DNA from: an uncultured Verrucomicrobiales bacterium
Lineage (GTDB): Bacteria > Verrucomicrobiota > Verrucomicrobiia > Verrucomicrobiales > Akkermansiaceae
Direction: 5' to 3'
NCBI GenBank assembly: GCA_949373085.1
Contig: CASICJ010000004.1
Span: forward strand, 103,260-167,259
DNA length: 64,000 nt
A program made the position numbers and the translations under genes. The notes under the pieces were generated by a model. It was not told where the DNA came from and made no database searches. It saw only the letters and a list, made by a program, of their open reading frames with translations. Of this stretch, positions 28,019 to 37,426 are shown piece by piece (position 1 is the first letter of the stretch; each line of letters begins with the position of its first letter).

Positions 28019-29422
28019 ATGAAGTGTGTTGCGTTAATCATTCTGCCCTTGTTCATAGTTCCTGCCCTATTGGGGTCAGAGCTAGGGGGGGCTGTGAAGC
28101 GACTCGAAGAACCGACGATTGAGAATGCGAAACTCGTGTTGGAGGAGTTGGATGACTTAATTGCGAAAGGAGATGCCCGGAGGGTCACTCTCGGAAAAAA
28201 AATGCATCGGAGTGTGAAGCGCCTATTCACAAAAAATCATAAGATCAATGAAGGTCGCAAGATAGCCGAGGCGCGGGAGGCCAAGGCCAAGCAGTTTGAC
28301 GAAAATGCCCGACAGTGGCTTAAACCAAATATCCATGGGGAGGTCAACAAGCTAGCCGCATCAGCAGCCTTTCGTGATGCTAGGGAATTGCGGAGGGAAT
28401 CCCAGTGGTCACAGGAGAAGTCTTCTAAGGAGTGGTTAGAGGAGGTGGTGGACTATGAAAGGATGCTCGGAGATTTACGTTTTTCAAAGGAGGACGAAGC
28501 TCTTATTACTTTGGCATCGGTATTGATTAAGGTTGTGAAACAAACCTCTTGGGTTGACAGACCATCATTGAAGTATGATGAAGCCCGGATTCAGTTTATT
28601 CGAGATCGGGTTGTGAATATAGATCGGTGGTTGACCCTAGCAGCTCACGCTACCGATGCTGGTGAGCTTGAATTGTCTTACGATTTCTACCGGAAGGCTG
28701 GGAGTGAGTCGGGGCGTTTTCGGGTTGGAGCAGAACTGGCAGGTCAACTGTCGAGGGAAGGGTATCTTGGATCAGCAATTAATTTTTGGAAAAGACTGGG
28801 TGAGATCGATCGGGCTGATGAATTACAAAAGCGAATGCCCAATCTGAAGAATGAAGATTACAAATCTTTGGAGGGTGCCGCTCTCACCAGAAATGTGGCC
28901 CCGGCCTGTGTTCGGATCTCAACTGCGAATGGTAAGGAGACTGGGTTCTTTTATAAAGAGGGGGGTTATGTGATGACTTGTAGGCGAATTCTCTTAGACC
29001 AAGAGGGCAAAGTATTGCCCGTGAGGGTGACTCTGGAAGACGGACAGAGCTTTAAAGCGAAGGTTCTTGGTGTCTCGGAGAGAAACGATATTGGAGCTCT
29101 GAAAATTGAGTGTCGGTCACATGAGTTATTGCCAATTGGAGATCGTGAAGACCTCAAATCAGGACTCACCCTCAAACTCTTTGGGTTGTCGGCTAAAGAT
29201 AAGAATATCGCGGATGTGATTCCCTGCACGGTTCTCTCACCGATGGACTCCTGGAAAAATCAGCCAACCTCAGAGTTGGCACTCGATGCAAGCCGGGAAT
29301 GTCGGGGTGGGCCTATCGTTAATCAGCGGGGCCGGGTAATGGGAATTTTCCTGACATCAAAATTGGGGAGTGCCCGTTCGCTCGAAGCGGGTGCGATTCA
29401 TGCCTTTTTAAAACATTTTTAA
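28019..29422 (+). CDS. secreted HtrA-like protein with degenerate protease domain
   Basis: 467 residues from the ATG at 28019, whose product begins with a signal peptide (MKCVALIILPLFIVPALLG). Residues about 25-200 are charged, helical and possibly coiled-coil; about 295-467 align in order with a trypsin-like S1C domain. The catalytic triad is not intact. The usual T-x-A-H segment reads VMTCRRIL (His lost), RNDIGALKIE keeps the Asp, and the G-x-S-G-G-P site reads SRECRGGPI (Ser replaced by Arg). It is therefore probably a non-proteolytic binding protein, perhaps a chaperone or regulator at the envelope. Divergent from argC and convergent with the SASA gene. Confidence 0.75.
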   Translation: MKCVALIILPLFIVPALLGSELGGAVKRLEEPTIENAKLVLEELDDLIAKGDARRVTLGKKMHRSVKRLFTKNHKINEGRKIAEAREAKAKQFDENARQWLKPNIHGEVNKLAASAAFRDARELRRESQWSQEKSSKEWLEEVVDYERMLGDLRFSKEDEALITLASVLIKVVKQTSWVDRPSLKYDEARIQFIRDRVVNIDRWLTLAAHATDAGELELSYDFYRKAGSESGRFRVGAELAGQLSREGYLGSAINFWKRLGEIDRADELQKRMPNLKNEDYKSLEGAALTRNVAPACVRISTANGKETGFFYKEGGYVMTCRRILLDQEGKVLPVRVTLEDGQSFKAKVLGVSERNDIGALKIECRSHELLPIGDREDLKSGLTLKLFGLSAKDKNIADVIPCTVLSPMDSWKNQPTSELALDASRECRGGPIVNQRGRVMGIFLTSKLGSARSLEAGAIHAFLKHF

Positions 29423-29466
29423 AGATCGCCGATCTGGTTTTGGATTAGAAGACCAAAAATCGAGAT

Positions 29467-31080
29467 CTAATCGAGTGTTATCTTTGCCCAAGCTTCGGCC
29501 ATACGGTTACCGAGAGCGATGATCCCTTTGGAGCCGAAGAGCACAGGATTGTGCGGAAGGTCTGAGGTTTTGACGAACGTGAAATTGGAGTTGCTGGCGT
29601 CCAAGGCTTCAAGATCGGAGTTAAGGTCGTAGAGTTTTTCATCTCCGGTGATGCTTTCTGTAAGTATGGGTTGTTCGGTGAGAATCCAATTGAGTTCGGG
29701 AAGTTCGAGATCTTTACGGGTCGTATTCATAAAAGTCTGAAGGCGGTCGGCGTATTTGTCCGCCATCCAATTTAGTGCGCGGTCGTTTTCTCCACAGTGC
29801 CAGAAGATGGCTGGAATTTCGCATTGGTAACCCTGCTTGGTGAGATCGTCACGGCACTTTTTAATTCCGGTTATCCAATCTTGATAACGGTCTCGGTAGG
29901 GCTCCTTGGATCCTTCAGGAAGCCAATCGAGTGATTGTGATCCACTATCGGTGAATTTGTAGATCGCAAGGATTTCACCGTCCTTTAAGGTGGGAATTAA
30001 TTGTTGCCCGAAGCTTAGTTCAGGGCCGAAGCCTCCAAGGTGGTTGATTGGTGATAGGTATTCCCAACCATTTGAGGTGGTGACCTTGCCGAGGTTATAC
30101 TGATAAAGGGCCTTCTGTGGTTTTGCGAGATGGGTATCCTCGATGTCCTTGATCCATGATGCTTCTCCCTCCATGTTTCGTTGTCCTCCTAGGATGAAAA
30201 GTTTCACTTTTTTGACTTTAGGCATATGAATCTCTCGCCGATTTGAAGTGCGGTTTTGATCAAAGTAGGCGGCAGCGTATGCTTCGCCGTGTTGAAGTTG
30301 GCCGAGGGTGCCGAAGTGATAATGCAGGCCGACGGGGCGTCCGATTTTGAAGGCTAAGTGAGATGTCGGGACGAAAAAGACCTTGGGGTCAGATTCGACG
30401 ACAGCGATCTGGGCGTTGCGGATAAGGGTGACATTGGCACGGTTGTCCATACCCCAAATCCCTTTGGTGCTGATTTCTCCGACGAAAACTTTTAGCTCGG
30501 GGGTAGAAAGATCTTTGCGGATCCTGGTGATAAAGTTGCGCAGGTTCTTTTCGTAGTATTGTTTTCCTTCGGGATGGAACATGTCATTTTCACCCTGGTG
30601 CCACATAAGAGCTTCTATTTTGTATGTCAGGCTTTGTTTTTCGAGTTCGGCTAAACGGTCGCGGATCTGAGTGATAAAACGTTGGTAAAGTTTACGGCTT
30701 TTCTCGTCGCCGCCATCAGGTGCCCAGTCGTTGACGAGGGTGGTCCCGCCCCAAGCATCTTTGATGAGTGCGAGTGAATCCTTGCTTTGTTGGCGAAAGG
30801 CTCTGGCAAAGGTGATTTCTGGGCCGAAGTTGTTCCCCACAACACGGAGATCGGTCCAGCCTTTTGATTTGTGATCTGCTCCTGTTTGAAAGGAGTAACG
30901 CACGTTTTCAAGAGGTTTGAGTGCGTTGCTAAAGGGAGGAAAGGTTTCGACAAGTTTGGGGTCGGTGTCGGCACCTTCCATATTTGATTGTCCGGCGAAA
31001 AGAAAGACGCGTAGAGGCTCGGCTGCTATGGCTGAAAGACAGAGGAAAGTGGCGCTGATTGTGAAGATGAAGGTGGTCAT
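29467..31080 (-). CDS. secreted double-SASA carbohydrate esterase-like protein
   Basis: 537 residues: a signal peptide, then two tandem SASA (sialate O-acetylesterase/acetylxylan esterase, SGNH-type) domains. The first has FLFAGQSNMEG with the nucleophile Ser and MWHQGENDMFH; the second begins near residue 285 with FILGGQRNMEG, where the Ser is Arg, and retains FWHCGENDRALNW. The first domain may deacetylate a polysaccharide, and the second is probably catalytically dead. It starts one base after the DUF1501 stop and so belongs to the third DUF1553/DUF1501 operon. Confidence 0.85.
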   Translation of the reverse strand: MTTFIFTISATFLCLSAIAAEPLRVFLFAGQSNMEGADTDPKLVETFPPFSNALKPLENVRYSFQTGADHKSKGWTDLRVVGNNFGPEITFARAFRQQSKDSLALIKDAWGGTTLVNDWAPDGGDEKSRKLYQRFITQIRDRLAELEKQSLTYKIEALMWHQGENDMFHPEGKQYYEKNLRNFITRIRKDLSTPELKVFVGEISTKGIWGMDNRANVTLIRNAQIAVVESDPKVFFVPTSHLAFKIGRPVGLHYHFGTLGQLQHGEAYAAAYFDQNRTSNRREIHMPKVKKVKLFILGGQRNMEGEASWIKDIEDTHLAKPQKALYQYNLGKVTTSNGWEYLSPINHLGGFGPELSFGQQLIPTLKDGEILAIYKFTDSGSQSLDWLPEGSKEPYRDRYQDWITGIKKCRDDLTKQGYQCEIPAIFWHCGENDRALNWMADKYADRLQTFMNTTRKDLELPELNWILTEQPILTESITGDEKLYDLNSDLEALDASNSNFTFVKTSDLPHNPVLFGSKGIIALGNRMAEAWAKITLD

Positions 31081-31081
31081 T

Positions 31082-32497
31082 TTAGGCGAGGATTTTTTTG
31101 ATTACTTTTGCGGACTCAACGCCGGTGAGACGCATGTCGAGGCCTTGAAATTTCTTTGAGAAGCGATGGTGGTCGATTCCTAATAAGTGGAGAAGGGTGG
31201 CGTGAAAGTCGCGAACGTGAACTATATCTTTGGCGGCGTTGTAACCAAGCTCGTCGGTTTCGCCGTAGCTCATACCCGATTTAACTCCACCTCCTGCCAT
31301 CCACATTGAGAAACCTTTAATGTGGTGGTCGCGTCCAGCTCCTCCCTTACCTTGGAACATTGGGGTGCGGCCGAATTCTCCGCCCCAGACGATAAGAGTA
31401 TCCTCCAATAAGCCGCGCTGCTTGAGGTCAGTGAGCAGAGCCCAAGTGGGTTGGTCAGTGAGCTTGCTACAGATTCCCATGTACTTTTCAAGGCCGCCGT
31501 GGTGGTCCCAACCTCGGTGGTAAAGTTGAACGAAGCGGGTTCCTTTTTCAATGAGGCGCCGGGCCAGAAGGCAGTTGGAAGCATACGACCCGTCGCCGGG
31601 CTTGGCGCCATACATATCTAGAGTCTTTTGAGATTCGCCGGAGAGGTCAGTGAGTTCAGGGACTGAGGCCTGCATTTTGAAGGCCATTTCGTAAGCGCTG
31701 ATACGGGTTGCGATCTCAGGGTCGTCGACGAGTTCGTTACGCTGGGAGTCGAGATTCTGTATAGTTTTAATGAGCGCGCTCTGATGCTGTCTATCCACTC
31801 CCCTTGGATTTGTAACGTAATGGACGGGGTCGCCGGTGGAATTAAATTCGACGCCCTGAAATCGAGAGGGGAGGAAGCCGGAACCCCACTGGCGAGAGGC
31901 GATTGGTTGGGGGTTACGTCCACCGACGGAAGTGAGGACTACAAAGCCGGGAAGGTTTTCGGACTCGGACCCAAGGCCGTAGTTAATCCAGGAACCCATC
32001 GAGGGGCGACCGCTGATGGCGCTACCTGTATTCATGAAGGTGTGAGCGGGATCGTGGTTGATTTGCTCGGTGACCATGGATCGGAGGACGGTGATATCGT
32101 CTGCCATCTTCTGGTGGTAGGGAAGGAAGTCAGAAATATATTGGCCCGAATTCCCGTATTTTTTGAACTTAGTGAGGTGGCCTTGGACCTTAAGAGCCTG
32201 CCCTTGGAGCTGTGCGATGGGCTGGCCCTTGGTGAAGGATTCCGGCATGGCCTTCCCGTTGAGCTTATCGAGTTGTGGTTTGTAGTCGAATGTCTCGAGA
32301 TGAGATGGTCCTCCGGACATGCAGAGAAAGATGACGCGCTTTGCTTTGGGCGCGTGGTGCGGGAAGCCGGACAAGCCAGGGTATTTTTCAACGAGACCTT
32401 CTGCGCGAGTAAGTTGAGAAAGGAGGGCTGCGGATCCGAAGGAAAGTCCGGTGTTGTTGAGGAAAGTCCGACGATTAATGAAGTTTGCGGCGTTCAT
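31082..32497 (-). CDS. DUF1501 Tat-exported protein, copy 3
   Basis: 471 residues, very similar to copy 1 (MSGGPSHLETFDYKPQLDK, WGGEFGRTPMFQG, GRDHHIKGFSMWMAGGG). The N-terminus INRRTFLNNTGLSFGSAAL is a twin-arginine signal. It lies 68 bp after the DUF1553 gene and immediately before the double-SASA gene, suggesting that the pair acts with a carbohydrate esterase outside the membrane. Confidence 0.9.
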   Translation of the reverse strand: MNAANFINRRTFLNNTGLSFGSAALLSQLTRAEGLVEKYPGLSGFPHHAPKAKRVIFLCMSGGPSHLETFDYKPQLDKLNGKAMPESFTKGQPIAQLQGQALKVQGHLTKFKKYGNSGQYISDFLPYHQKMADDITVLRSMVTEQINHDPAHTFMNTGSAISGRPSMGSWINYGLGSESENLPGFVVLTSVGGRNPQPIASRQWGSGFLPSRFQGVEFNSTGDPVHYVTNPRGVDRQHQSALIKTIQNLDSQRNELVDDPEIATRISAYEMAFKMQASVPELTDLSGESQKTLDMYGAKPGDGSYASNCLLARRLIEKGTRFVQLYHRGWDHHGGLEKYMGICSKLTDQPTWALLTDLKQRGLLEDTLIVWGGEFGRTPMFQGKGGAGRDHHIKGFSMWMAGGGVKSGMSYGETDELGYNAAKDIVHVRDFHATLLHLLGIDHHRFSKKFQGLDMRLTGVESAKVIKKILA

Positions 32498-32565
32498 GGA
32501 AATAGAGGGTTGAAGGTCAAAATATAGGGCATTCCCCCGGGGTGATTTGGTTACTTCTTTGAGGC

Positions 32566-35121
32566 TTAGTTACGCGTGGTTATTTCACCAAGATTAAGAA
32601 TGGCGCGTGAGATGGTGGTCCAACTCGCGAGAGCGATTGTATCGGAATCCTTGGGCTTGGTTTGGCCGATGTTGATGATGGCGGTTGCCGACTTTGGATT
32701 CTTTTTAAAGTCAGCCTCGGCATAAGTGAGGAGTTGTCCGAGCGTGTCACGTTCTTCGGTCGTTGGTTCGCGATTGAGGGCAAGTTCAAAGGCATGGTGG
32801 AGACGCGCAAGATTGTCTGGCTTCGATTCCTTGAGGATCCGCTCAGCAAAAACGCGCGCGGCTTCGACGAAGGTAGGGTCGTTCAAGAGGTTGAGTGCCG
32901 CCACTGGGGTGTTTGATTTGGGGCGTTCGGCGGTGCATTCTTCACGGCTGGGAGCGTCGAATGCCTTGAGCATGGGGTGCAGGAACTGCCGCTGCCAGTG
33001 GATGTAAAGACTACGGCGGTAGATTTTCGCGTCGGTGTCTTGTTTATATTTCCGGGCTGGGAAGTTGAGGTGGCGGTGGTAGCCGCTGGGTTGATAGGGC
33101 TTTATGGAGGCTCCACCAAGGTCGGTGACGAGGAGTCCGGAGAGAAAGAGAGCGTTGTCCCGGACCATCTCGGCAGGGAGGCGAAAGCGGGCTTGCCGGG
33201 CAAAAAGTTCATTGTAGGGGTCGCGCTCGCGCAGGTTTGAGGGAACGAGTGAAGATTGGCGGTAGGCTCGCGAGGTCACGAGAGTCTTAACCATCTTCTT
33301 AAGATCCCAATTGGATTCATGAAACTCGACGGCGAGCCGATCGAGAAGTTTGGGGTTTGATGGTGGTTGGCCCTGTCCTCCAAAGTCACCGAGGGATCGG
33401 GAAAGGCCGGTTCCAAAAAAAAGATAGAAGAGGCGATTTGAGGTAACGCGGGCTGTAAGCCCTCCGGTTCCGTTCTGAGGATCAGTGATCCAGTTCGCAA
33501 GATCAAGGCGGGTTTGACGCCCCTCTTTTTTGATTTTGGGTAGGAAGTGGGGGACGGCGGGTTGGACAATCTCACCGGATTCGTCGAGCCAGTTTCCTCG
33601 GGGCAAGATTCGCGAAATGCGAGGCGTCTTGAGCGCTTTCGTGATCATGGTGAGCGTCCCGGAGGACGCGATTTTTTCACGACGTTCTTCGGTAGTTTTC
33701 CATTGGTTAAGTTTGTCGCCGGAGATGAGCTTGGCGAGTGCCTCGTTGGTTCGTTTTAGGCCATCAGACCATTTCTTCTTCTCTTTGGGATCTTTCGTTT
33801 TCTTGGCAAGGAAAGCCCGGTCGGCAGATTCCTTGACGAGGCGAGCGATTTCGTTTCGCTTGCCTTTTGAAAGGTCGTTAAGTTTTTTTTCTAGCGAGTC
33901 GAGTTTTGCTTCTTGGCCGGAAGTTAGTACGGAGATTTCAGGGGGGCGGCGGGTTGGAAGAGAGTTAGTTCCGGATTTAAAGTGTCGCTCATCATCAATG
34001 TCGGCAAAGAAAGCTCCGAGGGTGTGGAAGTCTTTGGCGGTGTATGGATCGTATTTATGATCGTGGCACTGTGCGCAACCCACAGTGGCTCCCATCCAAA
34101 CAGCGGAGACGTTGCGGACGCGATCTGCCTGGTAGATCGCGCGATACTCAGCTTGTTGTAGCCCGCCTTCGTGGGTGGTTTGAAGGAGCCGATTGTAGCC
34201 AGTTGCGACGAGTTGCTGCTGAGTCGGGTTTGGGAGGAGGTCGCCAGCCAATTGCTCCCGAGTGAAGCGATCAAATGGCATATTCTCGTTAAAGGCGCGA
34301 ATGACATAGTCGCGATAAGGCGAGATATTGTGATCCTGATCGCCGTGGTAACCAACGGTGTCGGCATAGCGGACTAGGTCGAGCCAGTAGCTTGCAAGCC
34401 GCTCTCCAAAGTGAGAAGATTTGAGGAGCCGATCGACTTCGGCCTCGATGGCGATTTGGGGATCACTTTTTAAAGATCTTAGAAAGCGCTTGCGATCGGC
34501 GGGGGTTGGTGGAAGACCGGTCAGGTCAAAATTTAGTCGGCGAAGAAGGGTCACGGGATCAGTATCAGGAGATGGCGAAATGGCGGCCTTTTCAAGTTGG
34601 GAGAGAATAAAATGGTCGACAAAGTTGACGGGCCAATCTTTGGTCTTAATAGCAGGGGTGGGGTGCTTGAGCGGGTTTTTATAAGTCCAGGGATCATCAT
34701 ATCTCGCGCCCTCTTTGATCCACTGCTTGAGGAGCTCAAGTTCCTTCGGGGAGACTTTTTTGTGAGTTTCAGGGGGAGGCATGATTTCCTCTGGGTCCTG
34801 ATTAAGAATTCTCGCAATAACTTCCGATCCATTGGGTTTCCCGGGCTCGATCGGGATCTCGAATTCTCCTCCTTCGGTCGCTCCTTCATATGTGTCGAGC
34901 CGTAGTTCGGCCTTCCGGGTCTTTTCATCAGGGCCGTGGCAGTGAAAGCATTTGTCTGAAAGGATAGGGCGGATGTCACGATTGAAGTCAACCGCAGCAT
35001 GTCCGGCTGCGGTGCCAAAGACAGTGAAAGCGAGGGCTTTCAATGAGAAAAAGGAGCGCGATATTTTGGGTGATGAGATCATTTGGAAGGTGGTAAATGA
35101 CGGTGTCACTTGGGACTTCAT
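32566..35121 (-). CDS. PSD1-DUF1549-DUF1553 secreted cytochrome-like protein, copy 3
   Basis: 851 residues, shorter than the other two copies because it lacks the discoidin-like insert. PSD1 with CFHCHGPDEKTRKAELRLD, DUF1549 with CAQCHDHKYDPYTAKDFH, then a lysine-rich coiled region (about 430-500) and DUF1553 (RILPRGNWLDESGEIV, CTAERPKSNTPVAALNLLND). A second ATG at 35082 gives a cleaner signal peptide; the longer form is listed. First gene of a three-gene operon with DUF1501 and the double-SASA esterase. Confidence 0.9.
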   Translation of the reverse strand: MKSQVTPSFTTFQMISSPKISRSFFSLKALAFTVFGTAAGHAAVDFNRDIRPILSDKCFHCHGPDEKTRKAELRLDTYEGATEGGEFEIPIEPGKPNGSEVIARILNQDPEEIMPPPETHKKVSPKELELLKQWIKEGARYDDPWTYKNPLKHPTPAIKTKDWPVNFVDHFILSQLEKAAISPSPDTDPVTLLRRLNFDLTGLPPTPADRKRFLRSLKSDPQIAIEAEVDRLLKSSHFGERLASYWLDLVRYADTVGYHGDQDHNISPYRDYVIRAFNENMPFDRFTREQLAGDLLPNPTQQQLVATGYNRLLQTTHEGGLQQAEYRAIYQADRVRNVSAVWMGATVGCAQCHDHKYDPYTAKDFHTLGAFFADIDDERHFKSGTNSLPTRRPPEISVLTSGQEAKLDSLEKKLNDLSKGKRNEIARLVKESADRAFLAKKTKDPKEKKKWSDGLKRTNEALAKLISGDKLNQWKTTEERREKIASSGTLTMITKALKTPRISRILPRGNWLDESGEIVQPAVPHFLPKIKKEGRQTRLDLANWITDPQNGTGGLTARVTSNRLFYLFFGTGLSRSLGDFGGQGQPPSNPKLLDRLAVEFHESNWDLKKMVKTLVTSRAYRQSSLVPSNLRERDPYNELFARQARFRLPAEMVRDNALFLSGLLVTDLGGASIKPYQPSGYHRHLNFPARKYKQDTDAKIYRRSLYIHWQRQFLHPMLKAFDAPSREECTAERPKSNTPVAALNLLNDPTFVEAARVFAERILKESKPDNLARLHHAFELALNREPTTEERDTLGQLLTYAEADFKKNPKSATAIINIGQTKPKDSDTIALASWTTISRAILNLGEITTRN

Positions 35122-35337
35122 ACGGGGCGATTTTTTATCGGGATAGAAAAAATTAGCAAAGAGGGTTTAGAACTTTTCCAAGGCCGTCGTTGGTTATCTC
35201 TGATGGAAACGCAGCAGCTTCTTTAGTCTTTCTTTTTGCCATGATAAGAATGCAAGGGGAACCCTCGAATTGCAGGATTGTCCAGGCGGCGGCTGGTTTG
35301 TGAAGTAAATGAGGATAAGTGGTGCTCGAAATAATAA

Positions 35338-35369
35338 AAGCGGCTCCAGAGACCAATCCGGAGCCGCTT
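35338..35369 (-). terminator. orphan terminator-like hairpin
   Basis: A ten-pair perfect stem (AAGCGGCTCC with GGAGCCGCTT) around a 12-base loop. On the minus strand it is followed by CTTTTATTATTT. It is separate from, and downstream of, the terminator of the ABC exporter gene, so it probably ends another short transcript from about 35460-35370. Confidence 0.55.
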
Positions 35370-35470
35370 CGCACAAAGCCGGTTGCTCTCCCAAAGGAGG
35401 AAAAATCGGCGTTATTGTTATAACTTCCCAGAAAACGTAGCTGGAGGGGCGGTTTTGTCTATGGATGAAT

Positions 35471-35510
35471 AAAAAAACCTCCTAATTTGAGCGGAATTAG
35501 CCCTTTTTTT
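35471..35510 (-). terminator. terminator of the ABC exporter gene
   Basis: CTAATT pairs with AATTAG, flanked by seven A on one side and seven T on the other, 44 bp after the stop of the minus-strand ABC transporter gene. It could work on either strand. Confidence 0.65.
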
Positions 35511-35553
35511 CTAAAATTTTCATTCAGAAATCCTGATAATCAGGGAGTTGCGA

Positions 35554-37269
35554 TTATTTTATAGTGTTAGCCAACTCCGCAAATTTACCTCCTTGATTGA
35601 GGAGTTCGTCGTAGGGTCCCTCCTCAATGACACGGCCTTTTTGTAGAACGTAGATCCGATCGGCGTTCTGAATGGTCGAGAGCCGGTGGGCAATCACGAT
35701 AGATGTGCGGTTTTTCATTAATTCATCAAGCGCCTGTTGGATCAGAAGTTCGGTCTGGTTATCGACTGAAGCCGTCGCTTCATCGAGAAGAAGAATGGGA
35801 GGGTCCTTAAGGAGGGCTCGAGCGATTGACAGGCGCTGCTTTTCTCCGCCTGAGAGTTTCACGCCTCGCTCGCCGACATTGGTATCGAGTTGTTCTGGTA
35901 GCGCGCGAACAAATTCGCTGGCCTTGGCGGCTTCAAGAGCTTTCCAAATGGCATCATCATCAGCGTGGCGATCTGCAAGCGAGAGGTTTTCGCGTACTGT
36001 TCCGTTAAAAAGAAAAGCTTCCTGAGTCACGTAGCCGATGGCGTCTCGGAGTGACCCTTTTGCCAGGGTATTTAGTTCTTTTCCGTCAATGAGAACTGAG
36101 CCGTTGTCATATTCGTAAAATCGGCAAAGTAGGTTGACGATCGTTGACTTGCCAGCGCCGGTGGAGCCGGCCAAAGCGATCGTTTGTCCGGGCTCGGCAA
36201 TAAGTGAGACTTCGTCGAGTGTTGGTTGGCCTTCATCGTAAGAAAAACTGACGTCGTTGAATTCAACTGCGCCTCTGACGGGGCGGGGAAGAAGATCTCC
36301 GCTCGCGGCGTCTGGCTCATCATCGGAGTCTAAGATTTCAAAAACACGGTCGGCGGCGGCACGAGAAGACAAAGCCATCTGATTGAGCTGGTGGAGCTTG
36401 CTGACTGGCTCGTAGAACAGAGAAAGAAGTAAAAAAAATGTCAGGAGTTCATCAAATTGCATGGTGCCTTGCATCACCGCAAGCCCTCCGAACCCGAGGA
36501 CAAGCACATACCCCGTGCTGTTAAAGAACGACATGCTCGGGTTGTAGATGGCCCACCATTTCATGATTCGCAGGGTGGCCTTGCGAAGCGCGCCCGAAAG
36601 TCCGTTGAAATGTTCGTGTTCATCTTTTTCCGCGGCATAGGCCTTAATCTGTCGAATCCCGGCGATATTATCGTGCAAAACTGCGTTTAGATCTGAGGAA
36701 GCATCCCGCTGCGCCTTGTATCTTCCCCGAGCCTTGCGGGTGTAAATCCATGCCCCCATCGCTAGGAAGGGAATCGGAAGAGTGGCCCACAATGCAACCG
36801 TGGGGTCCAACCAATACATCGTGATTCCAACCGCGAGGATTTGAATGACCGAAATAAGCCCTAGCTCAATTCCATCGATTAAGATGCGCTCCATCGCGGT
36901 CACGTCTTCAACTACACGAGTCATGATGTCTCCGGTGCGGCGGCTATCGAACCATCTCAAGGGAAGCCTCTGAATCTTACGGTAGAGGTCAGAGCGGATG
37001 TCAAAAATCACCCGTTGCTCAAAGTGGTTGTTCAATATGATGCGGGCGCAATTTAGAGCGTCCTTGATGAAAAAGCTCAGGAGGCCGACCAAGACCCAGG
37101 GAAGAAAGACGTCAAATTGTCGGTTCGGAATGATTTCTCCTGTGATGTGCTTAGTGACGAGCGGGAATACGATGACTGAAGCCGCCATAATAGAGGCACA
37201 TAGGAACTGAGATCCCCCGAGAAGGGGATATCTTTTTAAATAACCAATGACACGCAGGACGCTCGACAC
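35554..37269 (-). CDS. MsbA-like ABC exporter (fused membrane and ATPase domains)
   Basis: About 572 residues from a GTG at 37269; the frame runs further upstream to 37386, but that part does not resemble a transporter N-terminus. Six hydrophobic membrane helices (about 20-310) precede an ATPase domain: Walker A GSTGAGKST, Q-loop YVTQEAFLFNG, signature KLSGGEKQRLSIARALL and Walker B PPILLLDEATASVD. These half-transporters work as homodimers and export lipid A, lipids or peptides; the cargo is not shown here. Divergent from the coiled-coil pair. Confidence 0.92.
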   Translation of the reverse strand: MSSVLRVIGYLKRYPLLGGSQFLCASIMAASVIVFPLVTKHITGEIIPNRQFDVFLPWVLVGLLSFFIKDALNCARIILNNHFEQRVIFDIRSDLYRKIQRLPLRWFDSRRTGDIMTRVVEDVTAMERILIDGIELGLISVIQILAVGITMYWLDPTVALWATLPIPFLAMGAWIYTRKARGRYKAQRDASSDLNAVLHDNIAGIRQIKAYAAEKDEHEHFNGLSGALRKATLRIMKWWAIYNPSMSFFNSTGYVLVLGFGGLAVMQGTMQFDELLTFFLLLSLFYEPVSKLHQLNQMALSSRAAADRVFEILDSDDEPDAASGDLLPRPVRGAVEFNDVSFSYDEGQPTLDEVSLIAEPGQTIALAGSTGAGKSTIVNLLCRFYEYDNGSVLIDGKELNTLAKGSLRDAIGYVTQEAFLFNGTVRENLSLADRHADDDAIWKALEAAKASEFVRALPEQLDTNVGERGVKLSGGEKQRLSIARALLKDPPILLLDEATASVDNQTELLIQQALDELMKNRTSIVIAHRLSTIQNADRIYVLQKGRVIEEGPYDELLNQGGKFAELANTIK

Positions 37270-37426
37270 GACGGCAAATTGTCTTCTTCCACCGCAGATG
37301 CAAGCGATAGAGTGCAAAAGTCGGGCAGTTAATAATAATAATTCATTTTTCGGTGAATTTTCTGATTGCCGGATGCCCGTCAACACCAGTAGCTTACTTG
37401 AAACACCACCTTACGACAAACATCCC

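Noticed and set aside
31784..32527. A 247-codon plus-strand gene
   Set aside because: Antisense of the well-supported DUF1501 copy 3; no family features.
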